Positions 28,474 to 37,843 of a DNA stretch of 64,000 bases are shown piece after piece. Position 1 is the first letter of the stretch. Every line of letters begins with the position of its first letter. The stretch comes from Pseudomonadota bacterium (GTDB lineage: Bacteria; Pseudomonadota; Gammaproteobacteria; Burkholderiales; Burkholderiaceae_C), in the NCBI GenBank assembly GCA_020161145.1, contig JAIUPQ010000003.1, positions 186,001-250,000 of the forward strand. The letters are read 5' to 3'. Position numbers and translations under genes: made by a program. A model generated the notes under the pieces. It saw only the letters and a list, made by a program, of their open reading frames with translations, had not been told where the DNA came from and searched no databases.

Positions 28474-29112
28474 TCAACTCATTGCCCACCGCGCCCGCCA
28501 GCCGGCGAAGACGCGTTTGACCACTTTGAACAGCATCACGATCAGCGCCACCATGGCCACCAGCACCACGGCCAACACCACAAAAAACACCACCGGGTGC
28601 GCCCAGGCCAGCCACAGCATGGCGGGCACGGCCAGGTCGTCCAGCAGCGACAGGCCCCAGTTGGAAAACGGCTCGGGCGAGGTGTTGACCGCCGCCCGCG
28701 TGGTGGCCTTGGCCACATGCGCGGTGGCGGCCAGGGTGCCGCCCATCAGCGCGGCCACCATCTGCCAGGCCGGCGCATCGATGCCGCCAAACACCCCCGC
28801 CGCCAGCAGCGCCCCGGCCGGGATGCGGATCAGCGTGTGCACGCTGTCCCAGACCGAATCCACCCAGGGCACTTTGTCGGCCAGAAACTCCATCACCGCC
28901 ATGATGCCCGCCGCGCCCAGCACCAGCGGGTGCTCCAGCAGCGCCAGGCCCGGCGGCAGTTGCACCCAGTCGGCATAGCCCACCAGGCCGGTGATCAGCA
29001 CCACGGCGTAGAGCCGCAGCCCGCTGGCCCAGCCCAGCGCGGCGGCCAGCGCCACCAGGTGGGTGGTGTCCATGGCGCCCACGCCGGGCACGGTGGCCAG
29101 GTCTAGAGCCAT
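28474..29112 (-). CDS. DUF4126 membrane protein
   Basis: 212 residues, mostly hydrophobic, starting MALDLATVPGVGAMDTTHLV. Typical DUF4126 features are LGWASGLRLYAVVLITGL near the start, then EFLADKVPWVDSVWDSVHTL, RIPAGALLAAGVFGG and the terminal helix FFVVLAVVLVAMVALIVMLF. The function is unknown. It overlaps the end of liuC by 10 bp and lies between liuC and liuD, so it is part of the leucine/biotin operon. A later ATG (29073, MDTTHLV) is an alternative start. Confidence 0.8.
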   Translation of the reverse strand: MALDLATVPGVGAMDTTHLVALAAALGWASGLRLYAVVLITGLVGYADWVQLPPGLALLEHPLVLGAAGIMAVMEFLADKVPWVDSVWDSVHTLIRIPAGALLAAGVFGGIDAPAWQMVAALMGGTLAATAHVAKATTRAAVNTSPEPFSNWGLSLLDDLAVPAMLWLAWAHPVVFFVVLAVVLVAMVALIVMLFKVVKRVFAGWRARWAMS

Positions 29113-29891
29113 GACGGCGCCCGCTTTTGCAGAAAGGAGGACACGCCCTCTTTGCCCTCGCTGCTGGCGCGGATGTCGGCAATGCGCCGCGCGGTGTCGG
29201 CGCGCAGGTCGGGCGTGATGGGCCGACCCGCCACGTCGGCCACCAGCCGCTTGCAGGCGCGCACGGCGGCGGGGCCATTGGCGCACAGCGCGGCCACCAG
29301 GGCCGCCACCTGCGCGTCCAGCATGTCGGCCGCACAGACTTCGTGGACCAAGCCCAGCCGGTGCGCCTCGGCCGCCGTGAAGCGTTCGGCCGTGGTGAAG
29401 TAGCGCTGCGAGGCGCGCGCGCCCAGCGCCGCCACCACGTAGGGGCCTATGGTGGCGGGCAGCAGGCCCAGCTTGGCCTCGCTGAGGCAGAAGTGCGCTC
29501 CCTCGGCCGCCACCAGCACGTCGCACACCGCCGCCAGCCCCACGCCGCCGGCATAGCAGTCGCCCTGGATGCGGCCGATGACAGGCACCGGGCAGCTGTA
29601 GATGGCCCACAGCATGTCGGCCAGGCCCTGGGCGTCGGCGCGGTTCTGCTCCCAGGAGTAATCGGCCATGGCGCGCATCCAGTTCAGGTCGGCCCCGGCG
29701 CAGAAGGCCTTGCCGTGGGCCGCCAGCACGATGACGCGCAGATCGGCCTCGCGCCCCAACTCGGCGAAGGTGGCCGCCAGCTCGGCAATCACCGCGTCGT
29801 TGAAGGCGTTGCGCACCTCGGGCCGGTTGAGCCAGACCTCGGCCACATGGGGCGAAGGCCGGCGGATGTCCAGCGTGGTGGGGGTGGTCAT
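29103..29891 (-). CDS. liuC: methylglutaconyl-CoA hydratase (enoyl-CoA hydratase family)
   Basis: 262-residue crotonase-fold enzyme. The oxyanion-hole loop HGKAFCAGADLNWM and the second conserved region FCLSEAKLGLLPATIGPYVV are present. Enoyl-CoA hydratases are hard to separate by sequence, but the position between carboxylase subunits and next to isovaleryl-CoA dehydrogenase supports hydration of 3-methylglutaconyl-CoA to HMG-CoA. ATGA overlap with bioD. HMG-CoA lyase, the next step, is not in this window. Confidence 0.85.
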   Translation of the reverse strand: MTTPTTLDIRRPSPHVAEVWLNRPEVRNAFNDAVIAELAATFAELGREADLRVIVLAAHGKAFCAGADLNWMRAMADYSWEQNRADAQGLADMLWAIYSCPVPVIGRIQGDCYAGGVGLAAVCDVLVAAEGAHFCLSEAKLGLLPATIGPYVVAALGARASQRYFTTAERFTAAEAHRLGLVHEVCAADMLDAQVAALVAALCANGPAAVRACKRLVADVAGRPITPDLRADTARRIADIRASSEGKEGVSSFLQKRAPSWL

Positions 29892-30568
29892 GCGGTGAGT
29901 CCTTCGCTGCGAATGTAGGCGGCCACGGCATCGGCCGTGGGCGAGTCGAGATACGGCACCGCGCCCAGGCAGGGCGCGGCCAGGCCGGCTTGCAGCGCGG
30001 CCAGGTTGCCGGCGCGGTGGGGCACGGCAGGCGCCAGGTCGGTGGCCACCCAGCCGGCCAGTGTGAGGCCACGCGCACGCACGGCCTCGGCCGTCAGCAG
30101 CGCGTGGTTGATGCAACCCAGCCGCAGGCCGACGACGAGGATGACGGGCAGGCCCAGGTCGCGCGCCAGATCGGCGCTGTCCCAGCCCGGCGCCAGCGGC
30201 ACCCGAAAGCCGCCCACGCCTTCAACCAGCACCGCGTCGGCCTTGGCCGCCGCGGCGTGCAGCGCCGCCAGCAAGGCCTGCGGCTCGATGCGGCGGCCTT
30301 CCAACTCGGCCGCCAGATGCGGCGCGCAGGGCTCGCGCAGTTGCAGCGGACCCACCTCGGCGTCCGTGAGGCCGGCGCTGCCGGCGGCCACCAGGCGCTG
30401 CACGTCGTCGTTGCGGCCTTGTGCGTCCAGGCCCGCCGCCACCGGCTTGAGTGCCGCGATGCGCAGGCCGCTGGCGCAGTGCCAGGCCCGCGCCACGCCG
30501 GCGCAGAGGGTGGTCTTGCCCACCTCGGTGTCGGTGCCGGTGACGAAATAACCGCGCCGAACACTCAT
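29888..30568 (-). CDS. bioD: dethiobiotin synthetase
   Basis: ATP-dependent closure of the ureido ring of dethiobiotin from DAPA and CO2. The 226-residue product has the P-loop GTDTEVGKTTLCAG at about residue 10, KPVAAGLD and VEGVGGFRVPL, all diagnostic. The start MSVRRGYFVTGTDTE was chosen over the longer open frame by family alignment. It overlaps bioF and liuC by 4 bp each (ATGA), so it is tightly embedded in the leucine-degradation operon. Confidence 0.95.
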   Translation of the reverse strand: MSVRRGYFVTGTDTEVGKTTLCAGVARAWHCASGLRIAALKPVAAGLDAQGRNDDVQRLVAAGSAGLTDAEVGPLQLREPCAPHLAAELEGRRIEPQALLAALHAAAAKADAVLVEGVGGFRVPLAPGWDSADLARDLGLPVILVVGLRLGCINHALLTAEAVRARGLTLAGWVATDLAPAVPHRAGNLAALQAGLAAPCLGAVPYLDSPTADAVAAYIRSEGLTA

Positions 30569-31746
30569 GCCATGGCCTCCAGCAAATCGTCCACATCGGC
30601 CTCGGTGTGGGTGGCGCAAAGTGTGATGCGCAGCCGCGCCATGCCCTCGGCCACGGTGGGCGGGCGGATGGCGGGCACCCGAAAACCCCGCTCGGCCAGC
30701 CGCTGGGCCGCAGCCAGCGCGGTGGCGTTGTCGCCGACGATGAGGGCGTGGATGGGCGTTGCCGTGGGCGCCAGCCGCCAGCCGCGCGCCGCCGCCAGCG
30801 TGGTCAGCCCGGCTTGCAGGCGCGCTTGCAGGCGGGCCAGGTGGGCGCGGCGGGCGTCGCCGTCGGGGCCGGCGGCCAGGCCCAGCGCCACCTCGGTGGT
30901 GTGGGCCAGCGCGGGGGGCGCCGCCGTGGTGTAGATGTAAGGCCGGGCCAGTTGTGTCAACGCCTCGATGACCAGCGGATGGGCGGCCACGAAGGCGCCG
31001 GCCACGCCGATGGCCTTGCCCAGCGTGCCGATGGCGATCAGGCGCTGGCTGCGCAGCCCCAGGTGAGCCAGGCTGCCCGCGCCGCGCGGCCCCAGCACGC
31101 CCAGGCCATGGGCGTCGTCCACCACCAGCCAGGCGTCGTGGGCCTCGGCCAGCGCCAGCAGCTCGGCCAGCGGCGCCAGGTGGCCGTCCATGCTGAACAC
31201 GGCGTCGGTGACGATGAGTTTGATGGGCGCGTCGCTGCCAACCAGCAGCGGCGCCAACTCGGCCGGGGTGTCGAACAGCACCACCGGCGCGCGCGCCAGC
31301 CGGGCGCCGTCGATCAGGGAGGCGTGGTTGAGCCGGGCGCAGAACAGCGCCGCATCGCCGCCGCCCAGCGCGGTCAGCACGGCCAGATTGGCCATGTAGC
31401 CAGTGGAGAAGGTCAGCGCCCGCGCCTGCGGCACCACGGGCGCCAGCAGTGCCGCCAGCGCCTGAGCCAGCGCCACGTGGGCGGCGGTGTGGCCCGAAAT
31501 CAGGTGGGAAGCCCCCGAGCCGACGCCCCAGGTTTGCGCGCCTTCGGCCCAGGCGGCGACCAGACGCGGGTCGCTGGCCAGGCCCAGGTAGTCGTTGCTG
31601 CAGAACATGCGCAGCGTGCGCTCGCGGCCATCGGGCGCGCGCACGCGCTGGCGCGGCGCCGTGGGCGAGGTGGCGGTGCGCAGCTCGCGGCGCAGGTCGG
31701 CCGCCTCGCGGGCGGCCAGTTGCTCGGCCAGGCGCTCAAGCAGCAT
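30565..31746 (-). CDS. bioF: 8-amino-7-oxononanoate synthase
   Basis: PLP enzyme condensing pimeloyl-ACP/CoA with L-alanine, first step of the late biotin pathway. The 393-residue product has FCSNDYLGLASDPR, GSGASHLISGHTAAHVALAQ and the PLP-lysine motif GTLGKAIGVAG. It overlaps bioA by 11 bp and bioD by 4 bp. bioA and bioD are adjacent but bioB and bioC are absent here and must lie elsewhere. Confidence 0.95.
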   Translation of the reverse strand: MLLERLAEQLAAREAADLRRELRTATSPTAPRQRVRAPDGRERTLRMFCSNDYLGLASDPRLVAAWAEGAQTWGVGSGASHLISGHTAAHVALAQALAALLAPVVPQARALTFSTGYMANLAVLTALGGGDAALFCARLNHASLIDGARLARAPVVLFDTPAELAPLLVGSDAPIKLIVTDAVFSMDGHLAPLAELLALAEAHDAWLVVDDAHGLGVLGPRGAGSLAHLGLRSQRLIAIGTLGKAIGVAGAFVAAHPLVIEALTQLARPYIYTTAAPPALAHTTEVALGLAAGPDGDARRAHLARLQARLQAGLTTLAAARGWRLAPTATPIHALIVGDNATALAAAQRLAERGFRVPAIRPPTVAEGMARLRITLCATHTEADVDDLLEAMA

Positions 31747-33076
31747 GACTCACCTCGTCCAGCGTCGCACCCACGGCCCGGGCCAGCCAGGCGGCGGTGG
31801 GCGCGTCCACCACGTAGGGGGGCATCAGGTAGACGGTGCCGCCGATGGGCCGGATCAGCAGCCCGTGCGTGCGCGCGGCCAGGTGGTAGCGCAGCGCGAA
31901 GTCGGCGCCCGCCAGCTCGGCCTTCACGTCAAAGGCCAGGATGGTGCCGCGCTGGCGCAGGTGCTCCACGCGGTCATCGTCGGCCAGTGGCGCAAACGCG
32001 GTGCGCAGGTGCTGGGCTTGCTGGGCCAGTTCGCCCAGCAAGGCGCCATCCGCAAAACGCTCCAGCACGGCCACCGCCGCCGCACAGGCCAGCGCGTTGC
32101 CGCTGTACGAGTGCGAGTGCAGAAAGCCGCGCCGCACGTCGTCGCTCCAGAAGGCGTTGTAGACGGCGTCGGTGGTGAGCACCAGCGACAGCGGCAGCGT
32201 GCCGGCGGTGATGCCTTTGGACAGCGTCAAGAAATCCGGCCAGAAAGGTCCATCTGCCCCCGGGGTGGCCGCAAGCACGTGTTCCCAGGCAAAGAAGCGC
32301 CCGGTGCGGCCGCAGCCGACGGCGATCTCGTCGGCGATCAGGTGCACGCCAGCCTCGCGCGTCAGCTCGCGCACGGCGCGCAGGTAGGCCGGGCTGTGCA
32401 TGCGCATGCCGGCGGCGCATTGCACCAGCGGCTCGACGACGACGGCGGCGATGTGCTCGCCGCGCGCGGCCAGCAGCTCGCGCAGCGCGTGCAAGGCCTC
32501 TGCTTCGCTGGCCGCGCCGTCGCGGCTGTCGGGCGAGGCCACGATGTGGGCCTGCATCAGCAGCGGGGCATAAGCGTCGCGGAACAGCTGCACGTCGGTG
32601 ACGGCCAGCGCGCCTATGGTTTCGCCGTGGTAGCCGTGGCGCAGGCAGACGAACTCGCGCCGCTGGGCCTGGCCCTGGTTGGCCCAGGCGTGGAAGCTCA
32701 TCTTCAGCGCGATCTCGATGGCACTGGCGCCGTCGCTGGCAAAGAAGGTGTGGCCCAACTGGCCGCCGGTGCGCGCAGCCAGCAGCTCGCCCAGCCGCAC
32801 CGCCGGCTCATGCGTGCAGCCGGCCAGCATGACGTGGGCCAGGGTGTCCAGCTGACGGTGGATGGCGCCGGTGATGCCGGCGTCGCCATGGCCAAACAGG
32901 TTGACCCACCACGAGCTGTTGGCGTCGAAGTAGCGCCGGCCGTCGGTGTCCACCAGCCACGGCCCTTCCCCGCGCGCGATGGGCAGCGGCGGCACGCGGT
33001 GCAGATGGGCCATCTGCGTGCAGGGGTGCCAGATGGCGGTCTGGCTGCGGTGGGCGAGGTCCTGTACAGGCATCAT
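31736..33076 (-). CDS. bioA: adenosylmethionine--8-amino-7-oxononanoate transaminase
   Basis: PLP aminotransferase that makes 7,8-diaminopelargonate with S-adenosylmethionine as amino donor. 446 residues; early IWHPCTQMAHL and YFDANSSWWVNLFGHG are the family's substrate-binding features, and SKGITAGTLPLSLVL carries the PLP lysine. The start is MMPVQDLAHRS; the second Met is equally possible. Located 17 bp after liuB on the same strand. Confidence 0.95.
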   Translation of the reverse strand: MMPVQDLAHRSQTAIWHPCTQMAHLHRVPPLPIARGEGPWLVDTDGRRYFDANSSWWVNLFGHGDAGITGAIHRQLDTLAHVMLAGCTHEPAVRLGELLAARTGGQLGHTFFASDGASAIEIALKMSFHAWANQGQAQRREFVCLRHGYHGETIGALAVTDVQLFRDAYAPLLMQAHIVASPDSRDGAASEAEALHALRELLAARGEHIAAVVVEPLVQCAAGMRMHSPAYLRAVRELTREAGVHLIADEIAVGCGRTGRFFAWEHVLAATPGADGPFWPDFLTLSKGITAGTLPLSLVLTTDAVYNAFWSDDVRRGFLHSHSYSGNALACAAAVAVLERFADGALLGELAQQAQHLRTAFAPLADDDRVEHLRQRGTILAFDVKAELAGADFALRYHLAARTHGLLIRPIGGTVYLMPPYVVDAPTAAWLARAVGATLDEVSHAA

Positions 33077-33093
33077 GCGAATCTGGAATCGCC

Positions 33094-34716
33094 TCACATG
33101 CGGAACACGCCAAACCGCGTCTCGGGGATGGGCTGGTTCAGGCTGGCCGACAGGCCCAGCGCCAGCACGCGGCGCGTGTCCACGGGGTTGATGACGCCGT
33201 CGTCCCACAGCCGGGCGCTGGCGTAATAGGGGTTGCCCTGGGTTTCGTACTGCTGGCGGATGGGGTCTTTGAAGGCCTCTTCCTCGTCGGCGCTCCAGCT
33301 GCCGCCCTTGGCTTCGATGCCGTCACGCCGCACGGTGGCCAGCACGCTGGCGGCCTGCTCGCCACCCATGACGCTGATGCGGGCGTTGGGCCACATCCAC
33401 AGAAAACGCGGGCTGTAGGCGCGGCCGCACATGCCGTAGTTGCCGGCGCCGAAGCTGCCGCCGATGATGACGGTGAACTTGGGCACCTGGGCGCAGGCCA
33501 CGGCGGTGACCATCTTGGCGCCGGCGCGGGCAATGCCCTCGTTCTCGTATTTACGGCCCACCATGAAGCCGGTGATGTTCTGCAGGAAGACCAGCGGCAC
33601 CTTGCGCTGGCAGCACAGCTCGATGAAGTGGGCGCCCTTGTTGGCGCTCTCGGCAAAGAGGATGCCGTTGTTGGCCACGATGCCCACGGGCATGCCCTCG
33701 ATGTGGGCAAAGCCGCAGACCAGGGTGGTGCCGTAGCGGGCCTTGAACTCGTCGAACTCGCTGGCGTCCACGATGCGGGCGATGATTTCGCGCACGTCGA
33801 AGGGCTTGCGGCTGTCGGTGGGGATGACGCCCATCAGCTCGGCCGCGTCGTAGTGCGGCGGGCGCGGCGCCACCAGCGCCATCTGGTGGGGCTTGCGGCG
33901 GTTGAGCCGCGCGACGCGCTCGCGCGCCAGCGCCAGCGCGTGGTGGTCGTTCTCGGCCAGGTGGTCGGCCACGCCGGAGAGACGGGTGTGCACGTCGCCG
34001 CCGCCCAGGTCTTCGGCGCTGACCACCTCGCCGGTGGCGGCCTTGACCAGCGGCGGGCCGCCCAGAAAGATGGTGCCCTGGTTCTTGACGATGATGGTCT
34101 CGTCGCTCATGGCCGGCACGTAGGCGCCGCCAGCCGTGCACGAGCCCATGACGACGGCGATCTGCGCCATGCCTTTGGCCGAGAGGTTGGCCTGGTTGTA
34201 GAAGATGCGGCCGAAGTGGTCGCGGTCGGGGAAGACTTCGTCCTGGTTGGGCAGGTTGGCACCGCCCGAATCGACCAGGTAGATGCAGGGCAGGTTGTTC
34301 TGCTCGGCCACTTCCTGCGCGCGCAGGTGTTTCTTGACCGTCATCGGGTAGTAGGTGCCGCCCTTGACGGTGGCGTCGTTGCAGACGATGACGCAGTCGA
34401 TACCCGAGACGCGGCCGATGCCGGCGATCAGGCCGGCGTTGGGGGCCGAGTCGCTGCCGTCGCGGTCGGGGTACATGCCGTAGGCGGCCAGCGGGGCAAT
34501 TTCCAGAAACGGCGTGCCCGGGTCGAGCAGCATCTCCACGCGGTCGCGCGGCAGCAGCTTGCCGCGCGCCAGGTGTTTGGCGCGGGCAGCCTCGCCGCCG
34601 CCCCTGGCGATGGCTTCGAGCTTGGCCGACAACTCATCGACCAGCGTGCGCATGGCGGTTGCGTTGGCCTGCGCGTCGGCGCTGCGGGGGTTGAACTGGC
34701 TCTGGATACGGCTCAT
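33094..34716 (-). CDS. liuB: 3-methylcrotonyl-CoA carboxylase beta (carboxyltransferase) subunit
   Basis: 540 residues, transferring the carboxyl group from biotin to 3-methylcrotonyl-CoA. Family features are LRGRDRVE-like [76 protein letters not shown] and [20 protein letters not shown]. The [13 protein letters not shown] region is typical of MCC rather than propionyl-CoA carboxylase. It overlaps the acyl-CoA synthetase gene by 4 bp; bioA follows after 17 bp. Confidence 0.94.
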   Translation of the reverse strand: MSRIQSQFNPRSADAQANATAMRTLVDELSAKLEAIARGGGEAARAKHLARGKLLPRDRVEMLLDPGTPFLEIAPLAAYGMYPDRDGSDSAPNAGLIAGIGRVSGIDCVIVCNDATVKGGTYYPMTVKKHLRAQEVAEQNNLPCIYLVDSGGANLPNQDEVFPDRDHFGRIFYNQANLSAKGMAQIAVVMGSCTAGGAYVPAMSDETIIVKNQGTIFLGGPPLVKAATGEVVSAEDLGGGDVHTRLSGVADHLAENDHHALALARERVARLNRRKPHQMALVAPRPPHYDAAELMGVIPTDSRKPFDVREIIARIVDASEFDEFKARYGTTLVCGFAHIEGMPVGIVANNGILFAESANKGAHFIELCCQRKVPLVFLQNITGFMVGRKYENEGIARAGAKMVTAVACAQVPKFTVIIGGSFGAGNYGMCGRAYSPRFLWMWPNARISVMGGEQAASVLATVRRDGIEAKGGSWSADEEEAFKDPIRQQYETQGNPYYASARLWDDGVINPVDTRRVLALGLSASLNQPIPETRFGVFRM

Positions 34717-36422
34717 GCGGTTTTCTCCTCGATCAGGGCCAACTCAATCATCATGGCCTCACGGATTTTGAATTTCTGGACTTTGCCGGTCACCGTCATC
34801 GGGAAGGCCTCGACGAAGCGGATGAAGCGCGGCACCTTGTAGTGGGCAATCTGGCCTTTGCAAAAGTCGCGGATGGCCTGCTCGTCGGCATGCTGGTGCG
34901 GCTTGAGCACGATCCAGGCGCACAGCTCTTCGCCCAGCCGTGCGTCAGGCAAGCCCACCACCTGCACATCCTGCACGGCGGGGTGATGGTAGAGAAACTC
35001 CTCGATCTCGCGCGGGTAGATGTTCTCGCCGCCGCGAATCACCATGTCTTTGCTGCGGCCCACGATGTTGACCCAGCCTTGCGCATCCATGGTGGCCAGG
35101 TCGCCCGTGTGCATCCAGCCGTCCTCGATGGCCTCGGCGGTCTTGGCCGGGTCGTCCCAGTAGCCGCGCATCACCGAATAGCCTTTGGTGCACAGCTCAC
35201 CCGTGGCACCGGGCGGCACGGTGGCACCGGTTTCGGGGTCGATGATCTTGACCTCCAGGTGCGGCTGCACACGGCCCACCGAGCCCACGCGCTGCGCCAG
35301 CGGCGTGTCGGTGCCGCTCTGGCAGCTGACGGGGCTGGTTTCGGTCATGCCGTAGGCGATGGTGACCTCGGCCATGTGCATGCGCTCGATGACGCGGCGC
35401 ATGACCTCGATGGGACAAGGCGAGCCCGCCATGATGCCGGTGCGCAGGCGGCTCAGGTCAAACCCGGCAAAGCGCGGGTGATCCAGCACGGCGATGAACA
35501 TGGTGGGCACGCCGTGCAGCACGGTGCAGCGCTCAGCGGCCACAGCCTCCAGCACGGCGCCTGGCTCGAAGGCCTCGGCCGGGTAGACGATGCAGGCGCC
35601 ATGCGTGAACGCCGCCAGGTTGCCCAGCACCATGCCAAAGCAGTGGTACAGCGGCACCGGCACACACAGGCGGTCGGCCTCGGTGAGCTTCATGGCCTCG
35701 CCAACAAAGAAACCGTTGTTGAGGATGTTGCGATGGGTCAGCGTCGCGCCCTTGGGAAAGCCCGTGGTGCCGCTGGTGAACTGGATGTTGATGGGGTCTT
35801 CTGCCGTGAGCGCAGCGGCAGCGGCGGGCAGCCGCAAGTCCTTGACCAGACCGCTGGCAAACAGGTCGGAAAAGCGCTCCATGCCCGGCTGCTCGCCTGC
35901 CTGCCCCGGCTCGTCCAGCCAGGCCACGTAGCGCAGATGCGGCAGCCGCGCGGCGCGCAGATGGCCGGGCGAGGCCATCTCCAGCTCGGGCGCCAGCTCG
36001 CGCAGCATGGCCAGGTAGTCGCTGCTCTTGAAGCGCGCCATGGTGACCAGCGCCTTGCACTGCACCTTGTTCAGCGCATAGCCCACCTCGGCCACGCGGT
36101 AGGCCGGGTTGATGTTGACCAGCACCAGCCCCACGCGGGCGGTGGCCAGTTGCATCAACACCCATTCGGCGCGGTTGTGCGCCCAGATGCCCACGCGGTC
36201 GCCCTTGTCCAGCCCCCGGCGCAGCAAGGCGCTGGCCAGCTGGTCGGCCGCATCGCGCAGCTGCGCATAGGTGTAGCGCAGGCCTTGGTGGCGGCTGACC
36301 AAGGCCTCCCGGTCGCCATGGCGCTCGGCAATCTGGTCGAAGAAGGCGCCGATGGTCTCCTCGATCAGCGGTGGCTGGCCAGCGCCCCGGTCATGACTGA
36401 GGGTAAGCGGATAGTGGTTCAC
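34713..36422 (-). CDS. AMP-dependent acyl-CoA synthetase
   Basis: 569-residue adenylate-forming enzyme with [20 protein letters not shown] (P-loop), [32 protein letters not shown] and the C-terminal catalytic lysine in [14 protein letters not shown]. It probably activates a fatty or branched-chain acid for the operon. The start is read as GTG (36422), because a strong AGGAGG lies about 6 bp before it and falls inside the reading frame from the upstream ATG (36440). Overlaps liuB by 4 bp. Confidence 0.88.
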   Translation of the reverse strand: MNHYPLTLSHDRGAGQPPLIEETIGAFFDQIAERHGDREALVSRHQGLRYTYAQLRDAADQLASALLRRGLDKGDRVGIWAHNRAEWVLMQLATARVGLVLVNINPAYRVAEVGYALNKVQCKALVTMARFKSSDYLAMLRELAPELEMASPGHLRAARLPHLRYVAWLDEPGQAGEQPGMERFSDLFASGLVKDLRLPAAAAALTAEDPINIQFTSGTTGFPKGATLTHRNILNNGFFVGEAMKLTEADRLCVPVPLYHCFGMVLGNLAAFTHGACIVYPAEAFEPGAVLEAVAAERCTVLHGVPTMFIAVLDHPRFAGFDLSRLRTGIMAGSPCPIEVMRRVIERMHMAEVTIAYGMTETSPVSCQSGTDTPLAQRVGSVGRVQPHLEVKIIDPETGATVPPGATGELCTKGYSVMRGYWDDPAKTAEAIEDGWMHTGDLATMDAQGWVNIVGRSKDMVIRGGENIYPREIEEFLYHHPAVQDVQVVGLPDARLGEELCAWIVLKPHQHADEQAIRDFCKGQIAHYKVPRFIRFVEAFPMTVTGKVQKFKIREAMMIELALIEEKTA

Positions 36423-36463
36423 AAAACACCTCCTCAACATAACCCCCGACCCAGCCCTCGGTG

Positions 36464-36535
36464 CGGACCCGGCTTCGCCGATCCGCCACCGAGCGCCCCT
36501 TGAGGGCAGCGACCGATAGGGAGCGTGGGGGTTAA
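36464..36535 (+). repeat. intergenic repeat, copy A
   Basis: About 70 bp between the isovaleryl-CoA dehydrogenase and acyl-CoA synthetase genes. Blocks GGACCCGGCTTCGCCGATCC, CCCCTTGAGGGCAGCGA and GAGCGTGGGGGT align with copy B at 41211-41284. Partly palindromic and GC-rich, like dispersed intergenic repeats of Comamonadaceae. Confidence 0.55.
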
Positions 36536-36540
36536 GCCTC

Positions 36541-37713
36541 TTACCGGGTTTCGCTCATCAACTCACGCCCGATGAGCATGCGCCGGATCTCGCTGGTGCC
36601 GGCGCCAATCTCGTAGAGCTTGGCGTCGCGCCACAGCCGGCCCGTGGGGTACTCGTTGGTGTAGCCCACGCCGCCCAGCGCCTGCACGGCCTCGCCGGCC
36701 ATCCAGGTGGCCTTCTCGGCGCTGTAGAGGATGGCGCCGGCGGCGTCCTTGCGCAGCGAGCGCGCGTGGTCGGCACGGTCGCAGGCCTGGCCCACGGCGT
36801 ACACATAGGCACGGCAGGCCTGGAAGGTGGAGTACATGTCGGCCAGCTTGCCCTGCATCAGCTGGAACTCGCCGATGGACTGACCGAACTGCTTGCGCTC
36901 GTGCAGATACGGCACCACCACGTCCATGCACGCGGCCATGATGCCCAGCGGGCCGCCCGAGAGCACGGCGCGCTCGTAGTCCAGGCCGCTCATCAACACC
37001 TTGGTGCCATTGCCCACGCCGCCCAGCACGTTGTCTTCGGGCACTTCGCAGTCTTCAAAGAACAGCGGGTAGGTGTTGGAGCCGCGCATGCCCAGCTTGT
37101 CCAGGTGGGTGCCGGCCGACAAGCCCTTCATGCCCTTCTCGATGATGAAGGCCGTCATGCCTTTGGCACCGGCAGCCGGGTCGGTCTTGGCATAGACCAC
37201 CAGGGTGTTGGCATCGCCGCCGTTGGTGATCCACATCTTGGCGCCGTTGAGTACGTAGCGATCGCCCTTCTTCTCGGCCTTGAGCTTCATGCTGACCACG
37301 TCGGAGCCGGCGTTGGGCTCGCTCATGGCCAGCGCGCCCACGTGCTCGCCGCTGATGAGCTTGGGCAGGTATTTGTCTTTCTGCGCCGCGTTGCCGTTGC
37401 GGTGGATCTGGTTGACGCACAGGTTGCTGTGCGCGCCGTAGGACAGGCCCACCGAGGCGCTGGCGCGCGAGATTTCCTCCATGGCCACCATGTGCGCGAG
37501 GTAACCCATGGCCACGCCGCCGTATTCCTCGGCCACCGTCAGACCCATCACGCCCAGATCGCCCAGCTTGCGCCACAGGTCGGCCGGAAACTCGTTGACC
37601 TGGTCGATCTCGGCGGCGCGCGGCGCGATCTCGGCCTGGGCAAACGTGCGCACGGCCTCACGCAGCGCGGCGATGTCGTCGCCCAGGTCGAATTGGAAGG
37701 TGGATTCAAACAT
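36541..37713 (-). CDS. liuA: isovaleryl-CoA dehydrogenase
   Basis: FAD acyl-CoA dehydrogenase oxidising isovaleryl-CoA to 3-methylcrotonyl-CoA in leucine catabolism. 390 residues; [40 protein letters not shown] and the C-terminal [19 protein letters not shown] are family hallmarks. The sequence [16 protein letters not shown] places the catalytic glutamate where human isovaleryl-CoA dehydrogenase has it, rather than in the usual YEIGAGT loop position, which supports this assignment. First gene of the operon, divergent from the TetR gene. Confidence 0.92.
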   Translation of the reverse strand: MFESTFQFDLGDDIAALREAVRTFAQAEIAPRAAEIDQVNEFPADLWRKLGDLGVMGLTVAEEYGGVAMGYLAHMVAMEEISRASASVGLSYGAHSNLCVNQIHRNGNAAQKDKYLPKLISGEHVGALAMSEPNAGSDVVSMKLKAEKKGDRYVLNGAKMWITNGGDANTLVVYAKTDPAAGAKGMTAFIIEKGMKGLSAGTHLDKLGMRGSNTYPLFFEDCEVPEDNVLGGVGNGTKVLMSGLDYERAVLSGGPLGIMAACMDVVVPYLHERKQFGQSIGEFQLMQGKLADMYSTFQACRAYVYAVGQACDRADHARSLRKDAAGAILYSAEKATWMAGEAVQALGGVGYTNEYPTGRLWRDAKLYEIGAGTSEIRRMLIGRELMSETR

Positions 37714-37735
37714 CGACTGTCTCCTAGGTGTAATC

Positions 37736-37748
37736 TGAGTTTTGCTCA
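37736..37748 (+). promoter_or_regulatory. candidate TetR operator before liuA
   Basis: TGAG-ttttg-CTCA, followed by AAAAC. It shares TGAGTnnTnCTCAAAAC with the palindrome directly before the TetR start codon. It lies 22 bp upstream of the liuA ATG, well placed to block transcription of the leucine-degradation operon. Confidence 0.65.
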
Positions 37749-37825
37749 AAACCGCCCAACGCACACACTTCCATGGGCGAATGCGGTGATTCTAACGGTG
37801 ATGACGGTGAGCGCAAGCACTGATT

Positions 37826-37840
37826 TTGAGTAATACTCAA
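37826..37840 (+). promoter_or_regulatory. candidate TetR operator before the regulator gene
   Basis: Perfect inverted repeat TTGAGT-aat-ACTCAA ending 3 bp before the TetR gene's ATG. The same half-sites recur before liuA, so one regulator probably controls both divergent units, including itself. Confidence 0.7.
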
Positions 37841-37843
37841 AAC

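Noticed and set aside
31595-33226. 543-codon plus-strand open frame opposite bioA/bioF
   Set aside because: Antisense shadow with skewed composition; bioA and bioF are intact on the other strand.
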